Positions 33,201-42,691 of a stretch of DNA of 64,000 bases are shown one piece after another. The first letter of the stretch is position 1. Every line of letters begins with the position of its first letter. Below the pieces are notes generated by a model. It had not been told where the DNA came from and searched no databases. It saw only the letters and a list, made by a program, of their open reading frames with translations. Position numbers and translations under genes: made by a program. Source of the stretch: Apostichopus japonicus (taxonomy: Eukaryota > Echinodermata > Holothuroidea > Aspidochirotida > Stichopodidae); assembly GCF_037975245.1 (NCBI RefSeq), contig NC_092572.1:2765501-2829500 (forward strand), read 5' to 3'.

Positions 33201-36200
33201 AGGTAGATTGGAGGTGATGATAGGTTTATGGGACAGGGCAGCTCCAATATAGGGTTCATTGTCTCACTAAGGCCAACAACACATGAGTATGAAATCAATT
33301 AAAGTTTGCATTGTCTCATTATGGCAGTTACATGGTTTTGAGTACTTGACACCTGTTGACCTCACATAAACTTTGACCTCTAATATAAGTCATATACAGT
33401 AGGATCTTTTCTCTATAAACCTACCAATTATGAGATCAATTTAAGTTGGCATTGCTGAGTTATGGTAGTTTCAAGGTTTTCAATGTTCTCTCTCGTGTTG
33501 ACAGTTAGGTTTATTGACCCCCTGGCAGCGCCACTGAGCATTTGTGTTCTAGTTACAATTTATTAATTACTTAAATTAACTCTACCTCACTAACTTCTGG
33601 TGGGCATCGATGTGCCATAAACTGTTGGTACAAGGAACACTGTAAGTGCGGCGAGCTACAGCTGCACCCCACCTTCTTCCAGTCCCAACTGGATCAACTG
33701 TGCGTAGCAAATCTCTAACCTTCTTTCTGGGAACCACAATACCATTTGCCTTCAAATAGCCCATCATCATCTGAAAAGATAACTGATATATATTAGAATT
33801 GGCAGCTTCACAAACTGGTGAATCCAGTGTCACCTGAAAACATACAAAGTTCTTCAAGTGAAACTGTAAATAGTTCTACAACAATCCCACCTTTACACAA
33901 AGCATGAAAAATAAGAAAGGAAAAAATATACATACTAGGTTATCTTACCCACAAGCTGTCAAATACACCCATAAACATGTAATGCACATATCATTTCAAT
34001 GTCCCACACCCTATATATTGACAAGTTGCATCATTAAACGACCTAAGTCACCCAAGTGATGTATTTTGACACACCCCTGAGTCACACAATTGACTTGCAT
34101 CTTGTTTCAAAATGAGTGTACCTGTGTCACAAAGGTGAGTGACATATTAGTAACTGTTTTTGTTGGTAAAAGTTTGGTGAAATGACTCACCCCTCAGTCA
34201 CAACTTTGACAACTAGATGACTGACATCTCAAGTAAAATGAGCACATGTGAGTCACAATTTAGTTTGCAATGACGCACCGTTGACTCACCTTGTACGGGG
34301 TATAGGGGGTAGGACATTCAATTGATAGGTGCATAAGCCACATTGCCCATTAATTACCTCATACAGTTATTTTACTGAACATTGGAATTAAATGTACTGT
34401 ACCTGTGCACCACTATTTGGATGCTGATTATGAAGTCTGCTCACCCAGGTTCTTAATTCTTCCTCACTAATATTAGAGTACCTGTCTCTCATCTTGAGAT
34501 TATTTTCAAGGCATAGTTTATTAATAGTCGATGTAGAACATCTGAAGAGCTTTGCCATTTGTTTAGAAGTGAACCCTTTATAAAAGAGTTTCTTAAGTTG
34601 CTCAACAGGAATGAGTACTTTTGGTCTTCCTCGATTGCCTGCATTAAAAAAGAAATATATAACAAACATTTTTGAAACAAAATTAATTATAATTTATATA
34701 ACACTGGAGATCATGAAAATTGTAATGGTTCCTTCAGAAGGAAAAAAACGACTAAGAATTTTGAGACACATGTCACATACTGTTCCAATTAAAAAAAGAG
34801 AAGCCAATGGCTTTGTGATTCCTTGCCTTTGAATTTAAACCTTTTCTGAATAACTGAAGATTATTTTGAAATGATATTTGACCAAAATTAGTACTGAGGG
34901 CAGTCATGGATTCCTTGATATTTGGAGCGGCTAGAGCAGTGGCTCCCAACCTTTTGGACTCCCTGTACCCCTAATTGTTTTACGCTATATATATCCTAGT
35001 ACCCCTTTGCCCACCATAAGCATCTGATTATATACACCACTACTTTTTTTTTTTAAATTGTCCAAGAGGCTTCCAATGTACCCCCTGTAGTGTTCGCTGG
35101 TACCCCCATGGTGTACTAGTACCCCCGGTTGGGAACCAAGGGGATAGAGGGATAGAGGGCTGCTGACAGCAGCATCTGCACTACCACGACTCTGCAGAGA
35201 GGTGGAGTTGGTTTGATGTGTGCTCTTTGTCCACTGGTGTAACCAAACGCTTTTATCTAGTGGGACAGAAGGGGGGGGGGGGCTATGGAGGGGGTGTCTT
35301 CCTTCCCTTATAATTTGTTATGGAAGACCATGGAATTTCTATTTTTAAGAAATAAAACAATATAAAGTATTTCATCTCATCATTGATGTCACATAACACT
35401 CATGCATATATATTGGCACCCAACACAGATTGGCTGATTGTTAAAGTCAGGAGGAGGAGGCCTAACACTATAAATATTTTAGTATATTTGCCCGCAATGG
35501 GTATAGCCTACATATAAAGGGGAAAAAAGAGGTCAGATATCCTACAATCCTAGCTAGGCCTACTTTGGTTCTATAACTCTAATTTAGGAGCCCAACTAAA
35601 TGAACCATCACGTATGCCTTGACTAGCCACCGGCTGTGGCATAGGCTAGGGGGTATTCTGGAGTTGTGATTAAGAGGTCATGTAATTTTAATTCATGTTT
35701 ATTAATTTTAATTCATAGGCTAAACTATGAGTATCAGCATAATACCCGGCCCCGTCATTTTGATAGTGATCGTGTGTAAGTGTTTTGATTATTGATACAC
35801 TTCTGTAAGTAGATCAGTGAAGCGTGACGTTTTGAGAACGACGAAACCTGATGGGGCAGTGTATCCTGCAGTTGTCCCAAACTAAATAAACCATCATGTA
35901 TGCCTAGGTTAGTCTACAGTATTAACAAGTAACATCACATAAGTTAGTCCTAACAAGTTAGGCTAGCCTAGGCAGTGTTAATGCTACAGTCACAGTTATG
36001 CTTAACACCATACCAACCTGATAGCATGCGTTCTGCTCCAGTACTTAATCCATTGCCGTGTTGTGTTGAAATAATGTTAGGCCCATTAGTTCCCATTAGT
36101 TCAGCATCGCAGATGGAGAGGAGTTCGTCAATTGGCATCATTATAGCTTCGAATTTATTTGGGTCAAGTGTACCTGAAACCCTTCGTAAATTAACACTGG

Positions 36201-36318
36201 CGTGTTGCAGGCGTCTTTTAGCTTCTTCTGCATTGTTGTTTTCAGTTAATAGCCTTAAAACTTCCGTTAATATTCGAGAAATTCTGTCAAGAACTGGTTG
36301 AGCTTCAATCCCCGCCAT
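29524..36318 (-). CDS. DDE integrase/transposase, four exons, about 490 aa
   Basis: Exons on the minus strand: 36318-36018 (from MAGIEAQPVLDRISRILTEV, helical; 100 codons + 1 nt), 34638-34403 (GRPKVLIPVEQLKKLF and TSKQMAKLFRCSTSTINKLC, helix-turn-helix), 33770-33586 (MMGYLKANGIVVPRKKVRD then NSLWHIDAHQKLV) and 30274-29524 (GFHTHGCIDGFSR, VRSDYGGENIDV, SVHNERIERLWRDV, INEHLDSFRKGWN). All junctions are GT-AG and keep phase 1/0/2. The rve-type catalytic triad is readable: D in WHIDAH, D in RSDYGG and E in HNERIERLW. No stop or frameshift was seen, so it could be functional. The long third intron (30275-33585) is filled by a repeat. The ATG lies about 130 bp inside the right array, so transcription probably starts there. 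Family: integrase-core proteins widespread in animal genomes (IS3EU-like, tentative). Confidence 0.85.
30472..33130 (+). repeat. hairpin-headed AGGTCA-rich repeat, full-length-like copy (2.7 kb)
   Basis: 5' hairpin GGTTCCTTGCT/AGCAAAAGGAACC (30472-30497), a GT microsatellite (about 30518-30552), several diverged copies of a roughly 300-650-bp internal unit (AACTCCCAGTGCCAA, GTCATGTGATCCGAGG, GTCGACCCGCATCTGGGTGA), and a 3' end CAAGGAACCACAGTGCCCTT with GGGCTCTTGTTAT. No coding. It occupies intron 3 of the integrase gene. Homologous to 42692-44816. Confidence 0.85.
34937..35141. mobile_element. short hAT MITE, TSD 7 of 8
   Basis: The left end CAGTGGCTCCCAACC and right end GGTTGGGAACCAAG are inverted. 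GGCTAGAG (34929-34936) and GGATAGAG (35142-35149) flank it. The interior has repeated GTACCCC phrases. It is in intron 1 of the integrase gene. Confidence 0.75.
35142..36017. other. rest of integrase intron 1
   Basis: A hAT-end-like phrase (CACTGGTGTAACCAAACGC, 35230-35248) followed by a G run, then AT-rich sequence with GCCTAGG palindromes. No coding seen. Confidence 0.35.
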
Positions 36319-36448
36319 ATTAAGAGCAAGTTTACGTATTGAGCCTACCGTATAACTAGTGTAATGTATACTGCACTGCACTAGACCCATACCAACTACC
36401 ACCAGCTTAGTTCCATGAGTTACGCCGTATAACCAGACACATCGCAGC

Positions 36449-37166
36449 CATATTTAATGATATCATTAAAGATGGCCGAATTCTTGATATGTACGTCATC
36501 TTTGTTGATATCATTAATTCGAATTAGTGATATGTACATATCATTAATTCGAATTAGTGATATCAGTAAATATGACGTCATATTTGATGATATCATTAAT
36601 TCGAATTAATGATATGTACATATCACTAATTCGTATTAATGATATCAGTAAATATGACGTCATATTTGTTGATATCATTAAATCGAATTAGTGATATGTA
36701 CATATCATTAATTCCAATTAATGATATCAGTAAATATGACGTCATATTTGATGATATCATTAATTCGAATTGATGATATGTACATATCAAGAATTCGAAT
36801 TAGTGATATGTACATTCATTAATTCGAATTAGTGATATCAGTAAATATGACGTCATATTTGTTGATATCATTAAATCGAATAAGTGATATGTACATATCA
36901 CTAATTCGAATTAGTGATATGTACATATCACAAATTGATTGATTGATATCTTTAAATCATTTCTTGATATCACTAATTCATTTCATGATATCATTAAATG
37001 AATTATTGATATCAAGAAATGAACCGAATTAATGATATCATTAATTGATTTAATGATATCAACAATTCGAATTCTTGATATCAACAATTGATTTAATGAT
37101 ATCATCAAATAATTAAAGATATCATTAAATATTGAATAAAAAGTAAAACGGCTTGCCATACGCGCG
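36449..37166. repeat. right terminal inverted array of GATATC dyads
   Basis: Some 700 bp of GATATC and GATATGTACATATC palindromes about 20-22 bp apart, with at least four TATGACGTCATA palindromes. The 16-bp palindrome TGATATGTACATATCA recurs. It ends in TGAATAAAAAGT and GGCTTGCCATACGCGCG, the complement of the left terminus. Confidence 0.87.
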
Positions 37167-37260
37167 ACATGTGCGCAGTGTTAAGCATGGGGGATTTTCG
37201 AAGTTTTACTCTTTAAGTGTAAGAATGAAAGGATCGAGCATGAACTATTTATGCAGTTAA

Positions 37261-38041
37261 CTGGGATGGCATCATGAGAGGTTCAAGCAGTTCTTAAGGT
37301 TTGTTTGTCCAACTTTGGACAATGAAGATGTGATCTACTGGGGAAGCAAAACGAGTAAACATCGACTGATTGATACTGAACAGCTACTTAATGAATCGTC
37401 ATATGAATTTCATGATGCAGGAGATGAAGAGAAAGATTTAATTCAAAACAGTTCATATAAAATGACAGTGCAAAATGAACTTTTGTTAATTTTTATGAAG
37501 TTACGAACCGTGGCAAAAAATCTGGACCTTGCAGAACGCTTCAACATTTCTAACAGTACAGTGTCAAACAAAATAATAACATGGATAAATCTACTGTACG
37601 TAGCACTGGGAACACTGAACATTTGGCCACACAGAGACAAAATCATCCAAAAGTGACCTAAGGAATTTCAAGAAAAATATAAAGACACGGTCATAACCAT
37701 AGATGCCACTGAACTAACTGTCCAAGTGCCAAGTTCACTTCAGAAACAGAGTGAGTGCTACAGCAACTATAAGCACCACACTACGCTACCACGTTGTTGC
37801 CTCCGATCCAGTTCGAAATCTTTACTGGTCACTCCTCCTGTATGCACTAAGTCATACGGCTCTCGCTCGTTTCAGTTCTCTTCCGCTGTCCTCTGGAATG
37901 ACTTATCGATCGAAGTTAAAGAAGCTCAGTCAGTAACCAGTTTCAAATCTCTCTTAAAGACTCACCTGTTTTCCTGTTTGTAGTTTTCTGTCCTTCAGCG
38001 CATAGAGACTTAAGTGTGTATTTGCGCTTTATAAGAACTGT

Positions 38042-38099
<58 letters not shown>

Positions 38100-38529
38100 G
38101 CTAAAGTCATTGATTGGTGTAGACCCAATGGGTGGCGTGATGTTTGTTTTGCAACTTTTCGAAGGGTCAATAAGCCATAAAGAAATAGTAAAGCGAAGTG
38201 GGTTTCTCACTGTTTTAAAATTGAAACTCGAATGTGGAGAAATCCTGCCAGGGGACGGTATCATGGCAGATCGGGGTTTTAATATTGGAGAAGACCTTCA
38301 AGAACTTGCCTTAAAACTAAATGTTCCCCCCTTCCTGAGGGAAAATAGTTGCTTCAGTGAAAATGACATCATACGAGCTCAGTCTGTGGCACAACATCGA
38401 ATCCATGTAGAAAGAGCCATTGGACAAGTCAAAAGGTTCAGAATCCATGTATTCATGTTTGGAACTATAAACAAAATTTGGACAGTAGCTTGTTTGATTT
38501 TCAAACTTCCAGAATCCTGTTATTTCTGA
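37261..38529 (+). pseudogene. IS5-like DDE_Tnp_4 transposase (ISL2EU/IS4EU type), broken
   Basis: The frame from about 37267 reads HHERFKQFLRFVCPTLDNED, then ERFNISNSTVSNKIITWINL (HTH_Tnp_4-like) and IWPHRDKIIQK, where an in-frame TGA (37654-37656) breaks it. It continues DTVITIDATEL (first catalytic Asp), SECYSNYKHHT, is interrupted by a LINE tail (37789-38097), then resumes LIGVDPMGGVMF, GDGIMADRGFNIGEDL (second Asp) and HRIHVERAIGQVKRFRIH (Glu), ending at 38529. Pseudogene because of the stop and the insertion. Its terminal repeats were not identified, and it begins only about 100 bp outside the 17.6-kb element. Confidence 0.87.
37789..38097 (+). mobile_element. LINE 3'-end fragment with ATT tail
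   Basis: Encodes the C-terminal tail of an L2/CR1-type LINE ORF2 (SRSFQFSSAVLWNDLSIEV, SLLKTHLFSCL stop) followed by a short 3' UTR and an ATT microsatellite (38044-38097). ACGCTA occurs at both borders (37783-37788 and 38098-38103). Removing the insert plus one copy restores the transposase frame, reading HHTTLKSLIGVDP. Confidence 0.88.
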
Positions 38530-39760
38530 TGGAGGAGACGAGTGATTTTACATTTTGTTTATGTTGATGATCTGTCCGGCTCAAATCTTGCTTTCTCAAG
38601 TGTAGTTAGTATTGGCTGTCACGTACCTTAATATGCAGTTTTTTTTAAATTTTTTTAAAATTTAATATCAGTATTAAAATGCAGGTGCTATGAACCAAAG
38701 TATAAGATTGTAGGACTAGGAGTAGGATTGTAAAGTAGGATTTTGAACTTTGCATGGTGGAAATACTATCCAGTAATTTTTGCGGTGAAACCATAATGAT
38801 CTCTCAATGAGTGGGGGTGGTTCTGAACAAACAATGGTATTGAAGACGATCAGAGCTTACTAATCGAAACGTTGAGTTGCTAAAACCATGCACCCCAACT
38901 CATTGAGAGATCATGGTGTTACCTCAAACTAATATATTATAAAGATTGTTGTTAATGTTAATTTACTGCCATGCATTGCCTTAAAAGTTAAATGATTATG
39001 TTTCCATGTTGTATTTATTACCAGGGGCAGATCAAGGATTTTTTTTGGGGGAGGGTGGTCATGCGTACACTCATAAAGTTTACCATCACAGATAATAACC
39101 CCTGCATATTGTCATCTTTTTTATTTGTCTTTGTCAGAACAGCCCACCCCCCCCCCCCCAGATTACACATTAAAAAATTCAGCCGGCTAGGCTAACATTT
39201 CTACATGTATTATTTAGTCAAATTATAGGACGTTTTGTTTTCATGTAACTGCAATAATTTTCCTCTTGCCAGGCATCATACATTATTCTATCAACTCAAG
39301 GTAGTGTTGAAAAGAATTTGTTTTGTAAATGACATACTGTAGATGGTATACTCTATTCAGTACATGATAGTTAATTATTGTGTTGAATACATGAATTAAA
39401 CTTACAATAATACTGTTTGTTCGGTGTCAACCTGGTTTTCATTTATTTAGTCAAATAAATACAACTGTAGTAGACATATATACAGCTTTCTTTTTTAAAA
39501 AGCACATTTTCACATAGATCTGATAAATGGAATGGATTAAACACAGAAATCAGATTGTTTACCACTTTCTTTCCTATGTTGACAGAGATCTGATAAATGG
39601 AAGAGACTTAACATAAAATTTGTTCAATTTACTTAACAAACTATTCCAATATTCTTCATCAAACAGTATCCTTATTACTGCCATCTCATGTGAATCACTT
39701 CAATATACAACAAAGTCACACCATGATAACCATGAGAGGCTAATTGTCATTGGACCTGAT
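38530..39760. other. non-coding with two repeat remnants
   Basis: 38790-38925 has an inverted pair (ATGATCTCTCAATGAG and complement) around a GATCAGAGCTTACTAATCGAAACG phrase. 39023 begins CAGGGGCAGATCAAGG with a C run at 39150, like a truncated hAT MITE. The rest is AT-rich and featureless. Confidence 0.35.
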
Positions 39761-39764
39761 CGTA

Positions 39765-39890
39765 ATACCCATGAGGATGATTTTTCATGAGGGAATACAT
39801 GTTGTTGCCATACACCGCACTTGGTTTGTTTACATTGTATACTCACGTGACGCCGGTCGCCGATTGTGTCTATTGGACGACGTGATATTG
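39765..39890 (-). repeat. inverted relative of the left border of the 17.6-kb element
   Basis: The complement reads ATAGACACAATCGGCGAC, GTCACGTGAGTATA, AACAAACCA and GTGTATGGCAACAAC. The left border at 19507-19603 reads ATAGACACAATCGACGAC, GTCACGTGACGTATA, AACAAACCA and CGCGTATGGCAAGCC in the same order. So the similarity crosses the presumed terminus at 19587. Confidence 0.6.
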
Positions 39891-40442
39891 CGCTATTGGA
39901 CCGCACCATTACACTACAGGTCAGTGCTATTTATAAGTCGAGAATGGTGCCCACACTCGTGTCAATGTAAGAAACTCTGCATATTATAGTTTTATTTTAT
40001 TAACATATATTTCTTTGTTTCTTTCTTCATATTTTTTGTTCTTTAACCGTTTACTCTGTCTCAATTTCTTGTTTTCCTTGCTTACCTCTTTCTTAATCCA
40101 CTATCTCTATTAGGGTAGTTCCTTTTTTTTTTGGGTAGTTCCCAAACACTAACACAAACCAATCCATATCATAATGGTGCGGTCCAAAGTCATTGCACAC
40201 GTTAGTATGAGACACAGTATGACACAGTGAGACATCGTAGCCTGGCACAGTTTCAAAACGGGCTTTTTCACCAAAAAGCACTGAGCCAGAAATTGGAGCT
40301 GTGCCAAGCTGTAACTAAACCCCGCGATAACGTCGACAATGATATTACCCAAATGGTTCACAGTATATGACGCATCCAATGTTAGGCAGTAATTTGCTAG
40401 GCTAATCATGTTATGTATGTTCAGTATGTATGTACTTTAGAT

Positions 40443-41109
40443 CAAGGGCGGCGGAACCGGGGGGGGGGCACAGGGGGCACGTGCCCCCCCACTTTTCCTC
40501 AGGTTAAAATGTGCCCTTTTTCTACATAAAAACTGAGGTGTTTCAAGTTAGCAATTAGAGGCCAGGGAACCAGAATGAACACTCGGGAAGGGCCGCTTCC
40601 GGCCATCTGAGGGGTATGTAAAACCAAAAATTTTCTTGTACGCTTCGCGCCAACCGATGGTGGCGCTCCGCTCAGATAGTCGTGCATACAACTTTGCAAA
40701 TCCTGGCTACGCCCCTGACTTTTAATGAATATATCTGTGGGTCAAACTCAAAGCTATTTCGAATGGAAAAAAATTGTTAAGATATTATCAAGAAATAAAC
40801 TCTAATTCAGATGAGTCCTACATTAGCAACTAGCATGTTTTCACCTCATTTTGTCTCAAAAGAAAACTTGTTCCTTGTTTCCCAATTTGCACATTGGATA
40901 TTGCAGTGCTATAAGCATATTTTCCTTGAGGGGGGGGGGGGGGCGTTGATCGATGGAGTGATGTGTATATGCAAATAAGATAATACAATAAGAGTTATAA
41001 AGGGTACTAAATATAAGGCTGCATCAGTCCAATCGAATTTCTGCAAAGTGCCCTTCGATGTCGGTGCCCCCCCCCCCCCCCCAGATTGAAAGTGCTTCCG
41101 CCGCCCTTG
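40443..41109. mobile_element. hAT-like MITE, 667 bp, perfect TSD CTTTAGAT
   Basis: CAAGGGCGGCGGAA and TTCCGCCGCCCTTG are perfect inverted ends. CTTTAGAT flanks both sides (40435-40442 and 41110-41117). The interior includes ACACTCGGGAAGGGCCGCTT and the GCGCCAACCGATGG module shared with 17840-17945, 10130-10260 and 11725-11850. A second end-like phrase, GGCTACGCCCCTG, lies at about 40707-40719. Confidence 0.88.
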
Positions 41110-41343
41110 CTTTAGATCCTCCTGCAAGCAACGTTACGGACTCGACAATTGAGCCATACTTGTTGTAATAGATATGAATGTCAGCTAAACAGAAGCCTAC
41201 TGCAGAAGAAATGTATACAACGATCAATAGAATTGCATTTGCTTATGTTTTCCCTGACCCGACACAAAAACTTGCTGTTCTGGCCAAGTGTAGATGGGCG
41301 GTTCATCTATGCAATGAGGCCCTATGGCTAACATTACTGAGTT

Positions 41344-41583
41344 GATTCCACTTATCCAGATGGTTTTGATTACATTTTTCTGAATGAGGCATCTCTGACT
41401 GATAACAAACGCATGTACGAAATAATTGTTCACGAGATGGTCCATGCATTTGTGGCAATGAATGGATATTTCAATACTACTGCACATGGCAAGCAGTTTC
41501 AAAGATTTGAAAAAAAACTTAAGTTGGTCAAATGTCGCATTATTTATGATTCCACGCTTAAATGCCGTATTGAGCTGCCCTGA
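41344..41583 (+). pseudogene. SprT-like zinc metalloprotease fragment
   Basis: A short plus-strand frame reads TYPDGFDYIFLNEAS, then RMYEIIVHEMVHAFVAMNGY with an HExxH zinc-binding motif (HEMVH), then TTAHGKQFQRFEKKL, the AHGxxF-type element that follows in SprT/Spartan domains. The frame runs on without recognised features to a stop at 41581-41583. The domain normally also has an N-terminal part and a zinc ribbon; neither is seen, so this is a fragment or one exon. It starts without an ATG and its 3' part overlaps the first unit of the 214-bp tandem repeat, suggesting the repeat carries it. Confidence 0.5.
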
Positions 41584-41970
41584 GGTGGAGCTGGGTTTTA
41601 ACCCCGGAAAACACCCTAAATGTGCATCAATGCAGCTGAAATAAATACATGATGTATTTAATAGACTCGACAATAAATATGTAGTTCATTTAGGGTCATA
41701 CATTATCCCCATTATTGTTAAAAAAAGAAGCTTAAAGTTGGTCAAATGTCGCATTATTTATAATTCCACACTAAAATGCCGTATTGAGCTGCCAGTGAGG
41801 TGGAGCTGGGTTTTAACCCCGAAAAACACCCTAAATGTGCATAAATGCAGCTGAAATAAATACATGATGTATTTAATAGACTCGACAATAAATAAGTGGT
41901 CCATTTAGGGTCATACATTATCTCAATAATTGTTTAAAAAAAAAGCTTAAAGTTGGTCAAATGTCATATA
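41521..41970 (+). repeat. 214-bp tandem repeat, two units plus a third start
   Basis: AAGTTGGTCAAATGTC begins at 41521, 41735 and 41950, giving a period of 214-215 bp. Units contain GAGGTGGAGCTGGGTTTTAA and AATAGACTCGACAATAAATA. A diverged single copy lies at 13975-14170. Confidence 0.9.
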
Positions 41971-42089
41971 TTGAATTTGTATTTGCAACCCTTTTTATAT
42001 CGTAGCACAGTTCAAAACGGGGCGTGGCTTAACACGATGGTTTCACACATTGCACTTAGCTTTGCTGTAACTCCACATCTGACTTTACG

Positions 42090-42125
42090 TCCAACCATGG
42101 AGCTATTTATAGCTCCATGTCCAAC
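42090..42125. repeat. 24-bp palindrome insertion with 6-bp duplication
   Basis: CATGGAGCTAT, two bases, then its complement (42096-42119). TCCAAC flanks it on both sides. Two sister copies of the host repeat (about 19275 and 40335) read ACGTC(A/G)ACAATGA without the insert, so those are empty sites. Confidence 0.8.
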
Positions 42126-42235
42126 AATGAAGTTCCCAAAACGCTCGCTGTATCATAATACATGTATGACGCTTCCAATCCTGCAAGCAAAGTAACGGAC
42201 TCGACAATTAAGCCATACTTGTTTTAACAGAACAA

Positions 42236-42690
42236 AATGAAAGGTAAGTATCGTTAAGTCCAATTTATCACCCGTGGGCATTTGATGGTTTCTATGTGTT
42301 GGATTCGGGATGATTCTTCGCATAAATCTTCATTAACGAACATACTGTAGGCTAGGTTACCTATGTTGATTGTATACATTTCCGGCTCAATTCATGAAAT
42401 GTGCATTATGCCTATAGATACGGGTACGCCATGTTGCTCGAGTGAATTCACAACAGTATATAGAGAGTTGCTTGCAACTGAGGGTAGCCTATACGAAATG
42501 TGTTATCAAGCTTTCGTGTCCTTCATTCTGTATGTAAAGTTGTTTTGGTCTATAGTTATGCTCATAACTTAGTTAAACTTATGAGTTTAGTTTTTGTATA
42601 TTTTTTTAAGTAGTTCTGTATGAGGCTTGCACGGTTAACCGGTTTTAGTACTGAAACCGGTGTTTTCCGACCCAATTTCGGTACTATTTT
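42236..42690. other. non-coding
   Basis: No gene, TIR or tandem structure recognised. Confidence 0.3.
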
Positions 42691-42691
42691 T

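Larger units (their letters stand above)
19586..37166. mobile_element. 17.6-kb two-gene transposon with phased GATATC terminal arrays
   Basis: The left end CGCGCGTATGGCAAGCC (19587) and right end GGCTTGCCATACGCGCG (to 37166) are inverted, followed inward by ACTTTTTATTCA/TGAATAAAAAGT and then by 500-700 bp of GATATC dyads on each side. Between the arrays lie two genes that start just inside each terminus and point towards the middle: a plus-strand gene of unknown function (20240-26570) and a minus-strand DDE integrase (36318-29524). Introns have been enlarged by dispersed repeats. No target duplication was resolved. The integrase looks intact, so the element may be recently active or domesticated. 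Best guess at class is IS3EU-like; that label is from memory of the family and untested. Confidence 0.75.
40190..42235 (+). repeat. direct-repeat pair bounding a 0.8-kb interior
   Basis: 40200-40440 plus 41110-41170, and 42000-42235, share ATCGTAGC..GCACAGTT, the TGACGC(A/T)TCCAAT phrase and GACTCGACAATT(G/A)AGCC. The left copy is split by the MITE at 40443-41109. Between the pair lie a SprT-like reading frame and a 214-bp tandem repeat. This could be an LTR-like or composite element; its nature is unknown. Confidence 0.45.

Noticed and set aside
35975-36301. Plus-strand open frame opposite the first integrase exon
   Set aside because: It is the antisense shadow of the exon at 36018-36318, which has the matching splice donor.
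38790-38925. Possible hammerhead ribozyme (CGAAACG phrase)
   Set aside because: A GAAAC-type phrase is present, but no CTGATGA core with paired stems could be drawn.
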